From: Nocardioides flavescens
Lineage (GTDB): Bacteria > Actinomycetota > Actinomycetes > Propionibacteriales > Nocardioidaceae
Assembly: GCF_009823805.1 (NCBI RefSeq)
Contig: NZ_WUEK01000003.1
Span: forward strand, 310,001-374,000
Reading direction: 5' to 3'
DNA length: 64,000 nt
In this document: positions 27,973-37,760 of the stretch, one piece after another
Numbering within the stretch: position 1 is the first letter of the stretch
Layout of the letters: each line of letters opens with the position of its first letter
Position numbers and translations under genes: made by a program
Notes under the pieces: generated by a model
The model's input: the letters and a program-made list of their open reading frames with translations, nothing else
Told to the model about the DNA's origin: nothing
Databases searched by the model: none

Positions 27973-28976
27973 GCACCGTGCTCGACGAGGACATGGGTGC
28001 CGGGGCTGGCCAGGGCGCCGGCGCCAGCCGCCGCACGGCGCTGTCGCTGCACCGCACCGAGCTGGTCCTCGCCCTGGTGGCGGTCGCCGGCTTCGGCGTG
28101 CTCGCCGCGACCACCGGCGGCAACATCCTGCAGCCCGGCACGATGCAGGCCGTCCTGCAGTTCCTGGCCGTCCCGATCGTGGTCGGCCTGGCCCAGATGG
28201 TGGTGCTCTCGGTGGGTCAGATGAACCTGTCGGTCGGGGCGCTCACCGGCCTGTGCGCGATGGCCGCCGCCTCCCTGATGGCGGACTCGGGACTGACCCC
28301 GTGGCTCGCGCTGCCGGCGGCCCTGCTCGTCGGCGCGCTGGCGGGCCTGGTCAACGGCACGCTCGTGGTCCTGACCCGGATCAACGGCTTCATCGTCACC
28401 CTCGCCACCATGTCGGTGATCTCGGGCCTGCGGTTCAGCATCAACGGCACGGGCACCTACCAGGACTACTCCCCGGGGCTGGTCCGCCTCGGGAGGGCCG
28501 ACGTCCTCGGACTGCCCGTCGTCTTCCTCGTCGCGGTCGCGACCGCCGTACTGGTGTGGTTCTTCTTCGCCCGGTGCGTCGCCGGACGCATGCTCCTCGC
28601 GAGTGGAGGCAACCCGTTCGCAGCTCGCCTGTCGGGCATCTCCAACGACCGCAGCGTCGTGCTGGCCCACCTGCTGTCCGGGCTGCTCGCCGCGGTCGCC
28701 GGCGTCCTGGTCGTCGCGCTGTCGGGCAGCGTCAACGCCAGCGTGGGCGACGACCTGCTGCTGCCGAGCTTCGCGGCGCCGATCATCGGCGGCGTCGTGC
28801 TCACCGGCGGCGTCGTCAGCGTCCTCGGCACTTGCCTGGCCGCCTTCATCGTCCGTCTGGTCGACGTCGCCCAGGCGCAGTACGGCATCAACCCGCGCTG
28901 GGTGGACCTCGTCGTCGGAGCCGTCGTGCTCGGCGCGGTCCTGGTCAGCCAGCGCCGCGGGAAGGGATCGTCATGA
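27969..28976 (+). CDS. ABC transporter permease (RbsC-like), second of two
   Basis: A 335-residue permease of the same family, with about nine membrane segments and the coupling motif ASGGNPFAARLSGISNDRSVVLAHLLSGL. The ATG at 27969 sits in the stop of the first permease gene, and its own stop overlaps the ATPase gene. It should pair with the preceding gene product in the membrane. Confidence 0.88.
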   Translation: MSTVLDEDMGAGAGQGAGASRRTALSLHRTELVLALVAVAGFGVLAATTGGNILQPGTMQAVLQFLAVPIVVGLAQMVVLSVGQMNLSVGALTGLCAMAAASLMADSGLTPWLALPAALLVGALAGLVNGTLVVLTRINGFIVTLATMSVISGLRFSINGTGTYQDYSPGLVRLGRADVLGLPVVFLVAVATAVLVWFFFARCVAGRMLLASGGNPFAARLSGISNDRSVVLAHLLSGLLAAVAGVLVVALSGSVNASVGDDLLLPSFAAPIIGGVVLTGGVVSVLGTCLAAFIVRLVDVAQAQYGINPRWVDLVVGAVVLGAVLVSQRRGKGSS

Positions 28977-30508
28977 GAGTCCGCTGCAGCCAGCTCGTCA
29001 AGGTCTTCCCGGGGGTGCGCGCCCTCGACGGCGTCGACCTCGACCTGCGCCCCGGCACGGTCCACGCGCTGCTCGGTGAGAACGGCGCGGGCAAGAGCAC
29101 CCTCATCAAGGTCCTCACCGGTGTCCACCGCGCCGACGGCGGGACGGTGACGCTCGGCGAGGACGGGGAGACCCGCACCGTGGCGTTCTCACGACCGCTC
29201 GACGCGCAGGCCGCGGGCATCGGCGTGGTGCACCAGGAGCGCAACCTCGTGCCGTCGTTCTCCGTCGCCGAGAACATCGCCCTGCAGGCGTTGCCTCGCC
29301 GGGCCGGGGTGGTGGACCGCGCCGCGGTCCGCGACCTCGCCCGGCGCTGCCTGGCCCAGCTCGACCTCGACCTCGACGTCGACCAGCCGGTGGCGGAGCT
29401 GTCGGTCGCCCACATGCAGCTGGTGGAGATCGCCAAGGCCCTCGCCACGGACAGCCAGGTCCTGCTCCTGGACGAGCCGACCGCCTCCTTGACCGCGGAC
29501 GAGGCCGACCGGCTCTACGCCGTGGTGCGGCGCCTGCGCGAGCAGGGTCACGTCGTCGTCCTGGTCACGCACAAGCTCGAGGAGGTCTTCGCGATCGCCG
29601 ACGTCGTGACGGTGCTGCGCGACGGGCGCAGCGTCGCCGGGTCGGTGCCGCTCGCCACGCTGACCCGCGGCGACGTCGTCGACCTCATGGTCGGTCGCGC
29701 CCACACCGAGCTCGAGCTGAGCGAACGGTCGGTGGACCGTGCGGGGACGCCGGCCCTCGAGCTGCGAGGCGTCTCCACCTCGGTCGGTCACCGCGGGATC
29801 GACCTCGCGGTGCACCGCGGAGAGATCGTCGGCCTCTACGGCCTGGTCGGCGCCGGTCGAAGCGAGCTCGTGCGCGCGCTGCTCGGCCTCGACTCGGTCA
29901 CGGGGGGCGAGGTCCTCGTCGACGGCGACGCCGTGACGATCCGCTCCGTCGGTGACGCCCTGCGGCGCCACCGGATCGGCTACGTCACCGAGAACCGCAA
30001 GGAGGAGGGGGTCTTCCTGACCCAGAACCTCGCCCGCAACGTCGCGGTCACCGTCTGGGACCGGCTCGCCCGGTTCGGCCTCGTGCGCGACCGCGACGAG
30101 AAGGACCTGCTCGCGACGTACCGCGACCGCCTCGGGATCCGGCTGTCCGGCCCCGACCAGCTCGCCGGGCAGCTCTCCGGCGGCAACCAGCAGAAGATCA
30201 GCCTCGCCAAGTGGCTGGCGGCCGACTGCTCCGTGCTCGTCGTCGACGAGCCCACCGTGGGCATCGACGTCCGCACCAAGGCGGCCTTCCACGAGCTCAT
30301 CGTCGAGCTCGCGGACCAGGGGCTGGCGATCCTGCTCATCACCTCGGACCTGCCGGAGATGGTCACGCTCGCCGACCGGGTCGCGGTCATGCACGAGCGG
30401 CGCATCACCGGTGAGCTCCTCAACAGCCACCACTACACCTCGATGAGCGCCCAGGTCATCCGGCTCGTGCACGGCGAGTCCGCCGTCGACGACCCGCCGG
30501 CCGCCTGA
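28973..30508 (+). CDS. Sugar ABC transporter ATP-binding protein (RbsA-like, two ABC domains)
   Basis: A 511-residue double ATPase. The first domain has Walker A GENGAGKST at residues 35-43, VVHQERNLVPSFSVAENI (Q-loop) and LLLDEPTASLT (Walker B). The second has the degenerate GLVGAGRSELVRALLG and the signature LSGGNQQK followed by VVDEPTVGIDV. This is the CUT2 arrangement of RbsA/AraG. The ATG overlaps the permease stop. The gene ends 66 bp before the FAH-family hydrolase, probably in the same transcript. Confidence 0.93.
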   Translation: MRVRCSQLVKVFPGVRALDGVDLDLRPGTVHALLGENGAGKSTLIKVLTGVHRADGGTVTLGEDGETRTVAFSRPLDAQAAGIGVVHQERNLVPSFSVAENIALQALPRRAGVVDRAAVRDLARRCLAQLDLDLDVDQPVAELSVAHMQLVEIAKALATDSQVLLLDEPTASLTADEADRLYAVVRRLREQGHVVVLVTHKLEEVFAIADVVTVLRDGRSVAGSVPLATLTRGDVVDLMVGRAHTELELSERSVDRAGTPALELRGVSTSVGHRGIDLAVHRGEIVGLYGLVGAGRSELVRALLGLDSVTGGEVLVDGDAVTIRSVGDALRRHRIGYVTENRKEEGVFLTQNLARNVAVTVWDRLARFGLVRDRDEKDLLATYRDRLGIRLSGPDQLAGQLSGGNQQKISLAKWLAADCSVLVVDEPTVGIDVRTKAAFHELIVELADQGLAILLITSDLPEMVTLADRVAVMHERRITGELLNSHHYTSMSAQVIRLVHGESAVDDPPAA

Positions 30509-30574
30509 CCGGGCCCGTCCCGCACCACCCCACGACCACGCACCAGCACCGAACACCACAGGAGACACGAGCAG

Positions 30575-31423
30575 ATGAGACTGGCACGAGCCGGTGAGCC
30601 GGGGGCCGAGCGCCCCGTCGCCCAGGACGAGAGCGGCGCGTGGCGCGACCTGACCGAGGTGGTCGGCGACCTCGACCCGAGCGCCCTCGCCCCCGAGGCC
30701 CTCAAGCGCGTCGCGACGGCCGTGGCCGGCGGTGACCTCCCCGTCGTCGCGGAGGCCGCCCGCTTCGGACCCCCGCTGGCCCGGATCGGCAAGATCGTGT
30801 GCGTCGGGCTCAACTACCGCGACCACGCCCGGGAGACCGGCGCCGAGGTGCCGGCCGAGCCGGTGCTCTTCATGAAGGCCCCCGACACCGTCGTCGGTCC
30901 CGACGACGAGGTCCTCGTCCCGCGCGGCAGCGACCGCACCGACTGGGAGGTCGAGCTCGCCGTCGTCATCGGCAGCACCGCGGCCTACCTCGAGACCCAC
31001 GAGGACGCCGCCGCGGCGATCGCGGGCTACGCCATCAGCCACGACGTCTCCGAGCGCACCTTCCAGCTCGACCGCGGCGGGCAGTGGGACAAGGGCAAGA
31101 ACTGCGCGACGTTCAACCCGTTCGGTCCGTGGCTGGTGACGGCCGACGAGGTGGGCGACCCCCAGCGCCTCGGTCTGCGGCTCTGGGTCAACGGCGAGCT
31201 CAAGCAGGACGGCACGACCGCCGACATGGTCTTCGGGGTCCACGAGATCGTCCGCTACGTCTCGCAGTTCATGACCCTCCACCCCGGCGACGTCATCAAC
31301 ACCGGCACCCCCGCCGGCGTCGCGCTCGGCGTGCCCGGCACGCCGTACCTCGTCGCGGGCGACGTCGTCGAGCTCGAGATCGACGGGCTCGGCCGCCAGC
31401 GCCAGCAGTTCGGGAGCGCCTGA
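30575..31423 (+). CDS. FAH-family hydrolase, probable 2,4-diketo-3-deoxy-L-fuconate hydrolase
   Basis: A 282-residue member of the fumarylacetoacetate hydrolase superfamily. The signature KIVCVGLNYRDHARETG, metal-binding Glu residues in DWEVELAVVIG, and ISHDVSERTFQLDR are all present, as is the C-terminal INTGTPAGVALG loop. In L-fucose and L-rhamnose diketo-hydrolase routes this enzyme splits the 2,4-diketo-3-deoxy sugar acid into pyruvate and L-lactate. The product fits the LutABC genes at the end of the operon. The ATG has GGAGACACG upstream. Confidence 0.85.
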   Translation: MRLARAGEPGAERPVAQDESGAWRDLTEVVGDLDPSALAPEALKRVATAVAGGDLPVVAEAARFGPPLARIGKIVCVGLNYRDHARETGAEVPAEPVLFMKAPDTVVGPDDEVLVPRGSDRTDWEVELAVVIGSTAAYLETHEDAAAAIAGYAISHDVSERTFQLDRGGQWDKGKNCATFNPFGPWLVTADEVGDPQRLGLRLWVNGELKQDGTTADMVFGVHEIVRYVSQFMTLHPGDVINTGTPAGVALGVPGTPYLVAGDVVELEIDGLGRQRQQFGSA

Positions 31424-32205
31424 TGAGCGGCTCGACGCAGGAGGAGTTCGCGGGCCTGCGCGCCCTGGTCACCGGCGGCGCCTCCGGCATCGGCCTGGCC
31501 GTCGCCGAGCTGCTGCGTGACCGCGGGGCGCAGGTGGCGGTGCTCGACCGCGACGTCAGCCCGCTCGACGGGACCGGCTTCGTCGCCGTCACCGCCGACG
31601 TCACCGACACCGCGGCGGTCGACACGGCCGTCGCCGAGGCGGTCGAGCGCCTCGGCGGCCTCGACGTCCTGGTCAACAACGCCGGCGTCGGCGCTGCCGG
31701 CTCGGTGGCCGACGCCACCGACGAGGAGTGGCACCGCGTGCTCGACGTCAACGTCGTCGGCACCGCGCGGGTCACCCGGGCGGCCCTGCCCGCCCTGCGG
31801 GCCTCCGACCATGCGGCGGTGGTCAACACCTGCTCCATCGCGTCGACGGCGGGGCTGCCGCAGCGCGCGGTCTACTCCGCGAGCAAGGGCGCGCTCCTGT
31901 CCCTGACCCTCGCCATGGCCGCCGACCACCTCCGCGAGGGCATCCGCGTCACGGCGGTCGCGCCGGGCACCGCCGACACCCCGTGGGTCCAGCGGCTGCT
32001 CGCGGCCGCCGACGACCCCGCCGCCGAGCGCGCGGCCCTCGAAGCCCGCCAGCCGCACGGACGACTCGTGTCGGCCGCGGAGGTCGCCCACGCGGTGGTG
32101 TTCCTGGCCTCGCCGCTCTCGGGCTCGACCACGGGCACCGTGCTGGCCGTCGACGGCGGGATGGACCGGCTGCGCCTGCGGCCCCCGAGCGGTGACGACC
32201 GGTGA
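31423..32205 (+). CDS. SDR, probable 2-keto-3-deoxy-L-fuconate 4-dehydrogenase
   Basis: A 260-residue classical SDR. The cofactor loop TGGASGIG lies near residue 16, followed by NNAGVG and the active site CSIAS with YSASK. The ATG overlaps the hydrolase stop by one base. In the Xanthomonas fucose pathway an SDR oxidises 2-keto-3-deoxy-L-fuconate before the FAH-type cleavage, and the adjacent gene order fits. Sequence alone does not fix the substrate. Confidence 0.82.
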   Translation: MSGSTQEEFAGLRALVTGGASGIGLAVAELLRDRGAQVAVLDRDVSPLDGTGFVAVTADVTDTAAVDTAVAEAVERLGGLDVLVNNAGVGAAGSVADATDEEWHRVLDVNVVGTARVTRAALPALRASDHAAVVNTCSIASTAGLPQRAVYSASKGALLSLTLAMAADHLREGIRVTAVAPGTADTPWVQRLLAAADDPAAERAALEARQPHGRLVSAAEVAHAVVFLASPLSGSTTGTVLAVDGGMDRLRLRPPSGDDR

Positions 32206-32525
32206 GGCGCGTCGCCCAGGTCGTGCGGCTGCGCCCGGAGAAGCAGGAGGAGTACGTCCGGCTGCACGCCGAGGTGTGGCCGCAGGTCCTGGCCCGGCTC
32301 AGCGCGAGCGGCATCACGAACTACTCGATCTTCCTGCGCGACGGCCTGCTGTTCTCCTACCTCGAGCACGTCGGTGACGACTACGACGCCGACGTCGCGG
32401 CCATCGCCGCGGACCCCGTGACCCAGCAGTGGTGGGAGCTCACCGACCCCTGCCAGGAGCGCTGGGACGACACGTCCGAGGGCACCCCGTGGGCGCCCAT
32501 GGAGGAGGTCTTCCACCATGCCTGA
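32202..32525 (+). CDS. L-rhamnose mutarotase-family protein (L-fucose mutarotase candidate)
   Basis: A 107-residue RhaM-family (DUF718-like) dimeric alpha-beta barrel. It has RLRPEKQEEYVRLHAEVWPQVLARL, then NYSIFLRDGLLFSYLEH and the late DPCQERW region. The catalytic His (HAEVWP) and Tyr/Trp residues are present. It interconverts sugar anomers, feeding the correct form to the dehydrogenase encoded next. Starts at GTG in the SDR stop and overlaps the aldo/keto reductase by eight bases. Confidence 0.88.
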   Translation: MRRVAQVVRLRPEKQEEYVRLHAEVWPQVLARLSASGITNYSIFLRDGLLFSYLEHVGDDYDADVAAIAADPVTQQWWELTDPCQERWDDTSEGTPWAPMEEVFHHA

Positions 32526-33525
32526 GACCACGACCGCAGCAGTGAGCGCACCGGTCCTGGAGCGTCGCAGCCTCGGCTCGACCGGGCTCGAGGTGACCAC
32601 GATGGGCTTCGGGGGCGCCAGCATCGGCAACCTCTTCCGCGCCGTCGACGACGAGACGGCCCGCGCCGCGGTCGACGCGGCCTACGACGCGGGCGTGCGC
32701 TACTTCGACACCGCGCCGCACTACGGTGTCGGGCTGTCCGAGCGCCGGCTCGGCCGCGCTCTCGCCGACCGGGACCGCGCGAGCTACGTGCTGTCCACCA
32801 AGGTCGGCCGCCTCCTCGTGCCCCACGACGAGCCGTCCGGGACCGACCTGGCCGAGGGGTTCGACACCCCCGACGACCTGCGCCGGGTGCGCGACTACTC
32901 CGCGGCCGGCGTACGCCGCAGCCTCGAGGAGAGCCTGGAGCGGCTGGGGCTGGACCGCATCGACGTGGCGCTGGTCCACGACGCCGACGACCACATGGAC
33001 CAGGCGCTCGACGAGGCGCTCCCGGAGCTCGCGCGGCTGCGCGACGAGGGGGTGGTGGGAGCGATCGGCGTCGGCATGAACGGCTGGCGCGAGCCGCTCC
33101 GCTGCGTCGAGGCGGGCGCCGTCGACGTCGTGATGCTCGCGGGACGGTGGACGCTGCTCGACCGCACCGGGAGGACCCTGCTCGACGCCTGCGCGGAGCG
33201 CGGGGTCTCCGTGCTGGCCGCGGCGCCGTTCAACTCGGGGCTGCTCTCGCGCGCCGAGCCCGACGCGGACACCCACTTCGACTACGCCGCCCCCGACCCG
33301 GCGCTGGTCGACGCGGCGCGACAGCTCGCCGCCCTCGCCCGCGACCACGGCACCACGCTGCCGCACCTCGCCCTGCACTTCCCGCTGCGCCACCGCGCCG
33401 TGGCCTCGGTCGTGACGGGGCAGGCCAAGCCCTCCCACGCCCGGACCTCGGCCGCGTGGCTCACCACCCCCGTGCCGGAGGCCGTGTGGCCCGAGGCGGA
33501 GTCGATCGTCCAAGGAGTGCTATGA
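32518..33525 (+). CDS. Aldo/keto reductase, probable L-fucose dehydrogenase
   Basis: A 335-residue TIM-barrel oxidoreductase with the full AKR tetrad: Asp and Tyr in [18 protein letters not shown], Lys in STKVGRLL, and His in LVHDADDH. Similar proteins (D-threo-aldose 1-dehydrogenase type) oxidise L-fucose to the lactone with NAD(P). It sits between the mutarotase and L-fuconate dehydratase genes with overlaps on both sides, which supports the first oxidative step of the pathway. Confidence 0.88.
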   Translation: MPETTTAAVSAPVLERRSLGSTGLEVTTMGFGGASIGNLFRAVDDETARAAVDAAYDAGVRYFDTAPHYGVGLSERRLGRALADRDRASYVLSTKVGRLLVPHDEPSGTDLAEGFDTPDDLRRVRDYSAAGVRRSLEESLERLGLDRIDVALVHDADDHMDQALDEALPELARLRDEGVVGAIGVGMNGWREPLRCVEAGAVDVVMLAGRWTLLDRTGRTLLDACAERGVSVLAAAPFNSGLLSRAEPDADTHFDYAAPDPALVDAARQLAALARDHGTTLPHLALHFPLRHRAVASVVTGQAKPSHARTSAAWLTTPVPEAVWPEAESIVQGVL

Positions 33526-34847
33526 CCACCGCCACGACCACCCCCGCGACCGCCGCGAGCAGGGTCCGCTCGCTCGAGATCAGCGACATCCGGTTCCCGA
33601 CGTCGCGCGAGCTCGACGGCTCCGACGCGATGAACCCCGACCCCGACTACTCCGCGGCCTACGTGCGGATGACGTGCGACGACGAGTCCGAGGGCGACGG
33701 CTTCGTCTTCACGATCGGACGCGGCAACGAGGTCGTCGTCGCGGCGCTGCAGGCTCTGGCGCCGCTCCTGGAGGGACGCGCCGTCGGCACCCCCCACGAC
33801 CTCGCCGAGGCGTCGCGGGCGCTCCTGCACGACAGCCAGCTGCGCTGGCTCGGGCCCGAGAAGGGCGTCATGCACATGGCGGTCGGCGCGGTGGTCAACG
33901 CGCTGTGGGACCGCCAGTCGCGGGTCGCGGGGGTGCCGCTGTGGGAGTACCTCTCGTTCCTCTCCCCGGAGGAGATCGTCGACCAGGTCGACTTCCGCTA
34001 CCTCAGCGACGCGCTGAGCCACGAGCAGGCCCTCGACATCCTCCGGGCGGCCGAGCCCGGTCGCGAGCAACGCGCGGCGTCGCTGCGCGAGCAGGGCTAC
34101 CCGGCGTACACGACGTCGCCGGGGTGGCTGGGCTACAGCGACGAGAAGATGGTCCGCCTCGCCGAGCAGGCCGTCGCCGAGGGCTTCACCCAGATCAAGC
34201 TCAAGGTCGGCGCCGACCTCGAGGACGACGTGCGTCGCCTCAAGCTGGCGCGCGAGGTGGTCGGGCCCGACATCCGCATCGCGATCGACGCCAACCAGCG
34301 CTGGGACGTCGACGACGCGGTCAACGCCGTGCAGCGGCTCAGCCCCTGGGATCCCTACTGGATCGAGGAGCCCACGAGCCCCGACGACGTCCTGGCCCAC
34401 GCGGCGATCCGCCGCCAGGTCGGACCGGTGAAGGTCGCCACGGGCGAGCACGGGCAGAACCGCGTCATCTTCAAGCAGCTGCTGCAGGCCGGGGCGATCG
34501 ACATCCTCCAGATGGACGCGGCGCGGGTGGCCGGGGTCAACGAGAACCTCGCGATCATCCTGCTCGCCGCGCGCTTCGGCGTACCGCTCTGCCCGCACGC
34601 GGGAGGGGTCGGTCTGTGCGAGCTGGTGCAGCACCTGTCGATGTTCGACTACGTCGCGGTCAGCGGCTCGATGGAGGACCGCGTCGTGGAGTACGTCGAC
34701 CACCTGCACGAGCACTTCGAGGACCCCGCGGTGGTCCGGGGCGGTCGCTACGCCGCGCCCACGGCCGCCGGCTTCTCGGCCCGCATGCACGCGGAGAGCC
34801 GCGAGCGCTTCGCGTTCCCCGGCGGAGCCGCCTGGGCCACGACGTGA
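33522..34847 (+). CDS. fucD: L-fuconate dehydratase
   Basis: A 441-residue enolase-superfamily enzyme that dehydrates L-fuconate to 2-keto-3-deoxy-L-fuconate. The N-terminal capping domain has the diagnostic [20 protein letters not shown]. Barrel residues are KLK (Lys 226 and 228), Asp 256 in DANQRW, Glu 282/283 in EEPTSPDD, and His 359 in [10 protein letters not shown]. This matches the layout of Xanthomonas FucD and human ENOSF1, also about 441 residues. It starts at ATG in the previous stop. This is the strongest functional anchor for the whole locus. Confidence 0.95.
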   Translation: MTTATTTPATAASRVRSLEISDIRFPTSRELDGSDAMNPDPDYSAAYVRMTCDDESEGDGFVFTIGRGNEVVVAALQALAPLLEGRAVGTPHDLAEASRALLHDSQLRWLGPEKGVMHMAVGAVVNALWDRQSRVAGVPLWEYLSFLSPEEIVDQVDFRYLSDALSHEQALDILRAAEPGREQRAASLREQGYPAYTTSPGWLGYSDEKMVRLAEQAVAEGFTQIKLKVGADLEDDVRRLKLAREVVGPDIRIAIDANQRWDVDDAVNAVQRLSPWDPYWIEEPTSPDDVLAHAAIRRQVGPVKVATGEHGQNRVIFKQLLQAGAIDILQMDAARVAGVNENLAIILLAARFGVPLCPHAGGVGLCELVQHLSMFDYVAVSGSMEDRVVEYVDHLHEHFEDPAVVRGGRYAAPTAAGFSARMHAESRERFAFPGGAAWATT

Positions 34848-34857
34848 GGGGTGCGTC

Positions 34858-35598
34858 GTGCGTGTCGCCCTGATGGTCACCTGCATCAACGACGCGATGT
34901 TCCCCGAGACCGGTCGGGCCACCGTCCGGCTGCTGCGCCGGCTCGGGGTCGACGTGGACTTCCCGACGGCGCAGACCTGCTGTGCGCAGCCGATGGTCAA
35001 CACCGGCTACCTCGACGAGGCGGTGCCGGTGGTGCGCACGTTCGTCTCGGCCTTCGAGGGCTACGACGCCGTCGTCGCCCCGTCGGGCTCGTGCGCCGGC
35101 TCCGTGCGGCACCAGCACGCGCTGGTCGCCCGGCGCGCGGCGGACCGTGCGCTCGCCGACGGCGTCGCGCGCACCGCGGCGCGCGTGCACGAGCTGAGCG
35201 AGTTCCTCGTCGACGTGCTCGGCGTGGTCGACGTGGGTGCCTACTTCCCGCATCGCGTCACCTACCACCCCACGTGCCACTCGCTGCGGATGCTCGGCGT
35301 CGCCGACCGTCCACGCCGGCTCCTCGAGGCCGTGCGCGGGCTGCGGCTGGTCGACCTGCCCGACGCGCAGGAGTGCTGCGGTTTCGGTGGCACGTTCGCC
35401 GTCAAGAACGCCGAGGTGTCGGTCGCGATGGGGGCCGACAAGGCGCGCCACGTCCGTGACACCGGAGCCGAGGTGCTCGTCGCCGGGGACAACTCCTGCC
35501 TCCTGCACGTCGGCGGCCTGCTCTCGCGGCAGCGCTCCGGCGTCCGGGTGGCCCACCTGGCCGAGGTGCTGGCCGCGACGGAGGCCGACGCGGCGTGA
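34858..35598 (+). CDS. lutA: LutA-like (Fe-S)-binding subunit of L-lactate utilization
   Basis: A 246-residue protein with two CCG domains. Cys motifs are TCCAQPMVNTGY, SGSCAGSVRH, YHPTCHSLRML and ECCGFGGTFAVKN. LutA with LutB and LutC forms the iron-sulfur L-lactate dehydrogenase complex first described in Bacillus. The GTG is ten bases after the fuconate dehydratase stop, and the stop overlaps lutB. Its place in this operon fits removal of the L-lactate made by the FAH-type hydrolase. Confidence 0.92.
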   Translation: MRVALMVTCINDAMFPETGRATVRLLRRLGVDVDFPTAQTCCAQPMVNTGYLDEAVPVVRTFVSAFEGYDAVVAPSGSCAGSVRHQHALVARRAADRALADGVARTAARVHELSEFLVDVLGVVDVGAYFPHRVTYHPTCHSLRMLGVADRPRRLLEAVRGLRLVDLPDAQECCGFGGTFAVKNAEVSVAMGADKARHVRDTGAEVLVAGDNSCLLHVGGLLSRQRSGVRVAHLAEVLAATEADAA

Positions 35599-37091
35599 GC
35601 GCGACGTTCCTCGGCACCCCGCCGTTCCCCCGGGCCGCAGCGCAGGCGCTGGCCGACACCCAGCTGCGGCACAACCTGGCGCACGCCACCACGACCATCC
35701 GCGCCAAGCGCGCGGCCGTCGTCGCCGAGGTCGACCGGTGGGAGGAGCTGCGCCTGGCCGGCGCCGCGGTCAAGGAGGCGGCGCTGCTCGACCTCGACAC
35801 CCACCTCCTGCGGCTCGAGGAACAGCTGCAGGCCCGCGGGGCCGTCGTCCACTGGGCCCGCGACGCGGCGGAGGCCTGCGCGGTCGTCGCCGACGTGGCT
35901 CGGGCGCACGGCGCGGACGAGGTGGTCAAGGTGAAGTCGATGGCCACCCAGGAGATCGGGCTCAACGAGGCGCTGGCCGCCGAGGGGATCGCCGCCTGGG
36001 AGACCGACCTCGCCGAGCTCATCGTGCAGCTCGGCGGCGACCTGCCCAGCCACATCCTGGTGCCGGCGATCCACCGCAACCGGGCCGAGGTGCGCGAGAT
36101 CTTCCGGCGCTCGATGGCCGAGGTCGGCCGCCCCGCCCCCGACGACCTGACCGACGAGCCAGCGGCCCTCGCAGCGGCGGCGCGCGAGCACCTGCGCGAG
36201 AAGTTCCTGCGGGCCACGGTGGCGGTCAGCGGCGCCAACTTCGTGGTCGCCGAGACCGGCACCCTGGTCGTCGTCGAGTCCGAGGGCAACGGCCGGATGT
36301 GCCTGACCCTGCCGGAGGTGCTGGTCAGCGTCGTCGGCATCGAGAAGGTCGTGCCGACCTTCGCGGACCTCGACCCGCTGCTCCGGCTCCTGCCGCGCTC
36401 GTCCACGGGGGAGCGGATGAACCCCTACACCTCCACGTGGACGGGGGTGACGCCCGGCGACGGACCGCAGGAGGTGCACGTCGTGCTGCTCGACAACGGG
36501 CGCACCCGGGCCCTCGCCGACCAGGTCGGCCGGCAGGCGCTGCGGTGCATCCGCTGCTCGGCCTGCCTCAACGTCTGCCCCGTCTACAGCCGCACGGGCG
36601 GGCACGCCTACGGCTCGGCGTACCCGGGGCCGATCGGGGCGATCCTCAACCCGCTCATGCGCGGCACGGGCGACCCGCAGACCGACTCGCTGCCCTACGC
36701 GTCCTCGCTGTGCGGCGCCTGTTTCGAGGTCTGTCCGGTGCGCATCGACATCCCGGAGGTGCTGGTGCACCTGCGCAGCCGTGTCGTCGACGCTCACCGC
36801 GGCGACGCGGTGCCGTCGGCGGAGGCGCTCGCCCTGCGCGGAGCCGCAGCGGTGCTGTCCGACGCCCGACGGCTCGGCGCCCTGGAGCGGCTCTCTGGTC
36901 GGGCCGGGCGGCTGCTCGAGCGGTACGGCGGCCGGCGGCTGCCCGGCGGGCGTCGGGGGCTGGGCCGGCTCCCGGGCCCCGGGGCGGCGGCCTGGACGGG
37001 CGCGCGGGACCTGCCCTCGCCCCCACCGGAGTCCTTCCGCGCGTGGTGGCGGCGCACGGGCCGGCACGAGACCTCGGGGTCCGGCACGTGA
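35595..37091 (+). CDS. lutB: LutB-like iron-sulfur protein of L-lactate utilization
   Basis: A 498-residue protein. The N-terminal LUD domain carries SGANFVVAETGTLVVVESEGNGR. Two ferredoxin-type [4Fe-4S] clusters follow (CIRCSACLNVCPVYSRTGGH and CGACFEVCPVRID), then an Arg/Gly-rich tail. It is the electron-transfer core of the L-lactate oxidising complex. GTG start in the lutA stop and GTGA overlap with lutC give a tight lutABC unit. Confidence 0.94.
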   Translation: MSATFLGTPPFPRAAAQALADTQLRHNLAHATTTIRAKRAAVVAEVDRWEELRLAGAAVKEAALLDLDTHLLRLEEQLQARGAVVHWARDAAEACAVVADVARAHGADEVVKVKSMATQEIGLNEALAAEGIAAWETDLAELIVQLGGDLPSHILVPAIHRNRAEVREIFRRSMAEVGRPAPDDLTDEPAALAAAAREHLREKFLRATVAVSGANFVVAETGTLVVVESEGNGRMCLTLPEVLVSVVGIEKVVPTFADLDPLLRLLPRSSTGERMNPYTSTWTGVTPGDGPQEVHVVLLDNGRTRALADQVGRQALRCIRCSACLNVCPVYSRTGGHAYGSAYPGPIGAILNPLMRGTGDPQTDSLPYASSLCGACFEVCPVRIDIPEVLVHLRSRVVDAHRGDAVPSAEALALRGAAAVLSDARRLGALERLSGRAGRLLERYGGRRLPGGRRGLGRLPGPGAAAWTGARDLPSPPPESFRAWWRRTGRHETSGSGT

Positions 37092-37741
37092 GCGCGCGCC
37101 GGTCGGTGCTCGACCGCGTCCGGGCGGCTCTGGCCGACGTCGACCCGGCGGCACGTGACCTCGTCCCGCCGCCGGCGCCGCAGGTCGAGCCCGTCGACCC
37201 CGCCGCTCTGCTCGACCGCTTCGTCGAGCGGGTCGCGGACTACCGGTCGGTGGTCGAGCGCTGCTCGGACGCCGACGTGGCCGCCGCGGTGACGGCGGCC
37301 GTGCTCGGGCACGTCGGTCGGGCGGGCCGGATCGTCGTGCCCGAGGGCCTCCCCGCCGACGTCGTCACGAGCCTGGAGGCCGCTCTCGCCGCGGTGGTCG
37401 TCGACCGGCCCGGGGCCGCGCTGTCGGCGTACGAGCTGGACGCGCTCGACGGGGTCGTCACCACGGCCGCGGTCGGCGTCGCGGAGACGGGCACGCTCGT
37501 CCTCGACCACGGGCCGGGTCAGGGCCGGCGCGCCCTCAGCCTCGTGCCCGACCTGCACGTGTGCGTCGTACGCGCGGAGCAGGTCGTGCCCGACGTCGCC
37601 GACGCCCTGGCCCGCCTCGACCCGCTCCGGCCGGCGACCTGGGTCAGCGGCCCCTCGGCCACCAGCGACATCGAGCTCGACCGGGTCGAGGGCGTGCACG
37701 GCCCGCGCGTGCTCCACGTCGTGGTCGTGGACCCCGCCTGA
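37088..37741 (+). CDS. lutC: LutC-like LUD-domain protein of L-lactate utilization
   Basis: A 217-residue LUD-domain protein with the family signature VVTTAAVGVAETGTLVLDHGPGQGRRALSLVPDLHVCVV. The first 60 residues are Asp/Arg-rich and variable. The GTG at 37088 overlaps lutB by four bases. It is the last gene of the run from 25706 and is convergent with a LysR gene 19 bp away. Confidence 0.92.
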   Translation: MSARRSVLDRVRAALADVDPAARDLVPPPAPQVEPVDPAALLDRFVERVADYRSVVERCSDADVAAAVTAAVLGHVGRAGRIVVPEGLPADVVTSLEAALAAVVVDRPGAALSAYELDALDGVVTTAAVGVAETGTLVLDHGPGQGRRALSLVPDLHVCVVRAEQVVPDVADALARLDPLRPATWVSGPSATSDIELDRVEGVHGPRVLHVVVVDPA

Positions 37742-37760
37742 CCTCCCGGCCTCACCGGGT

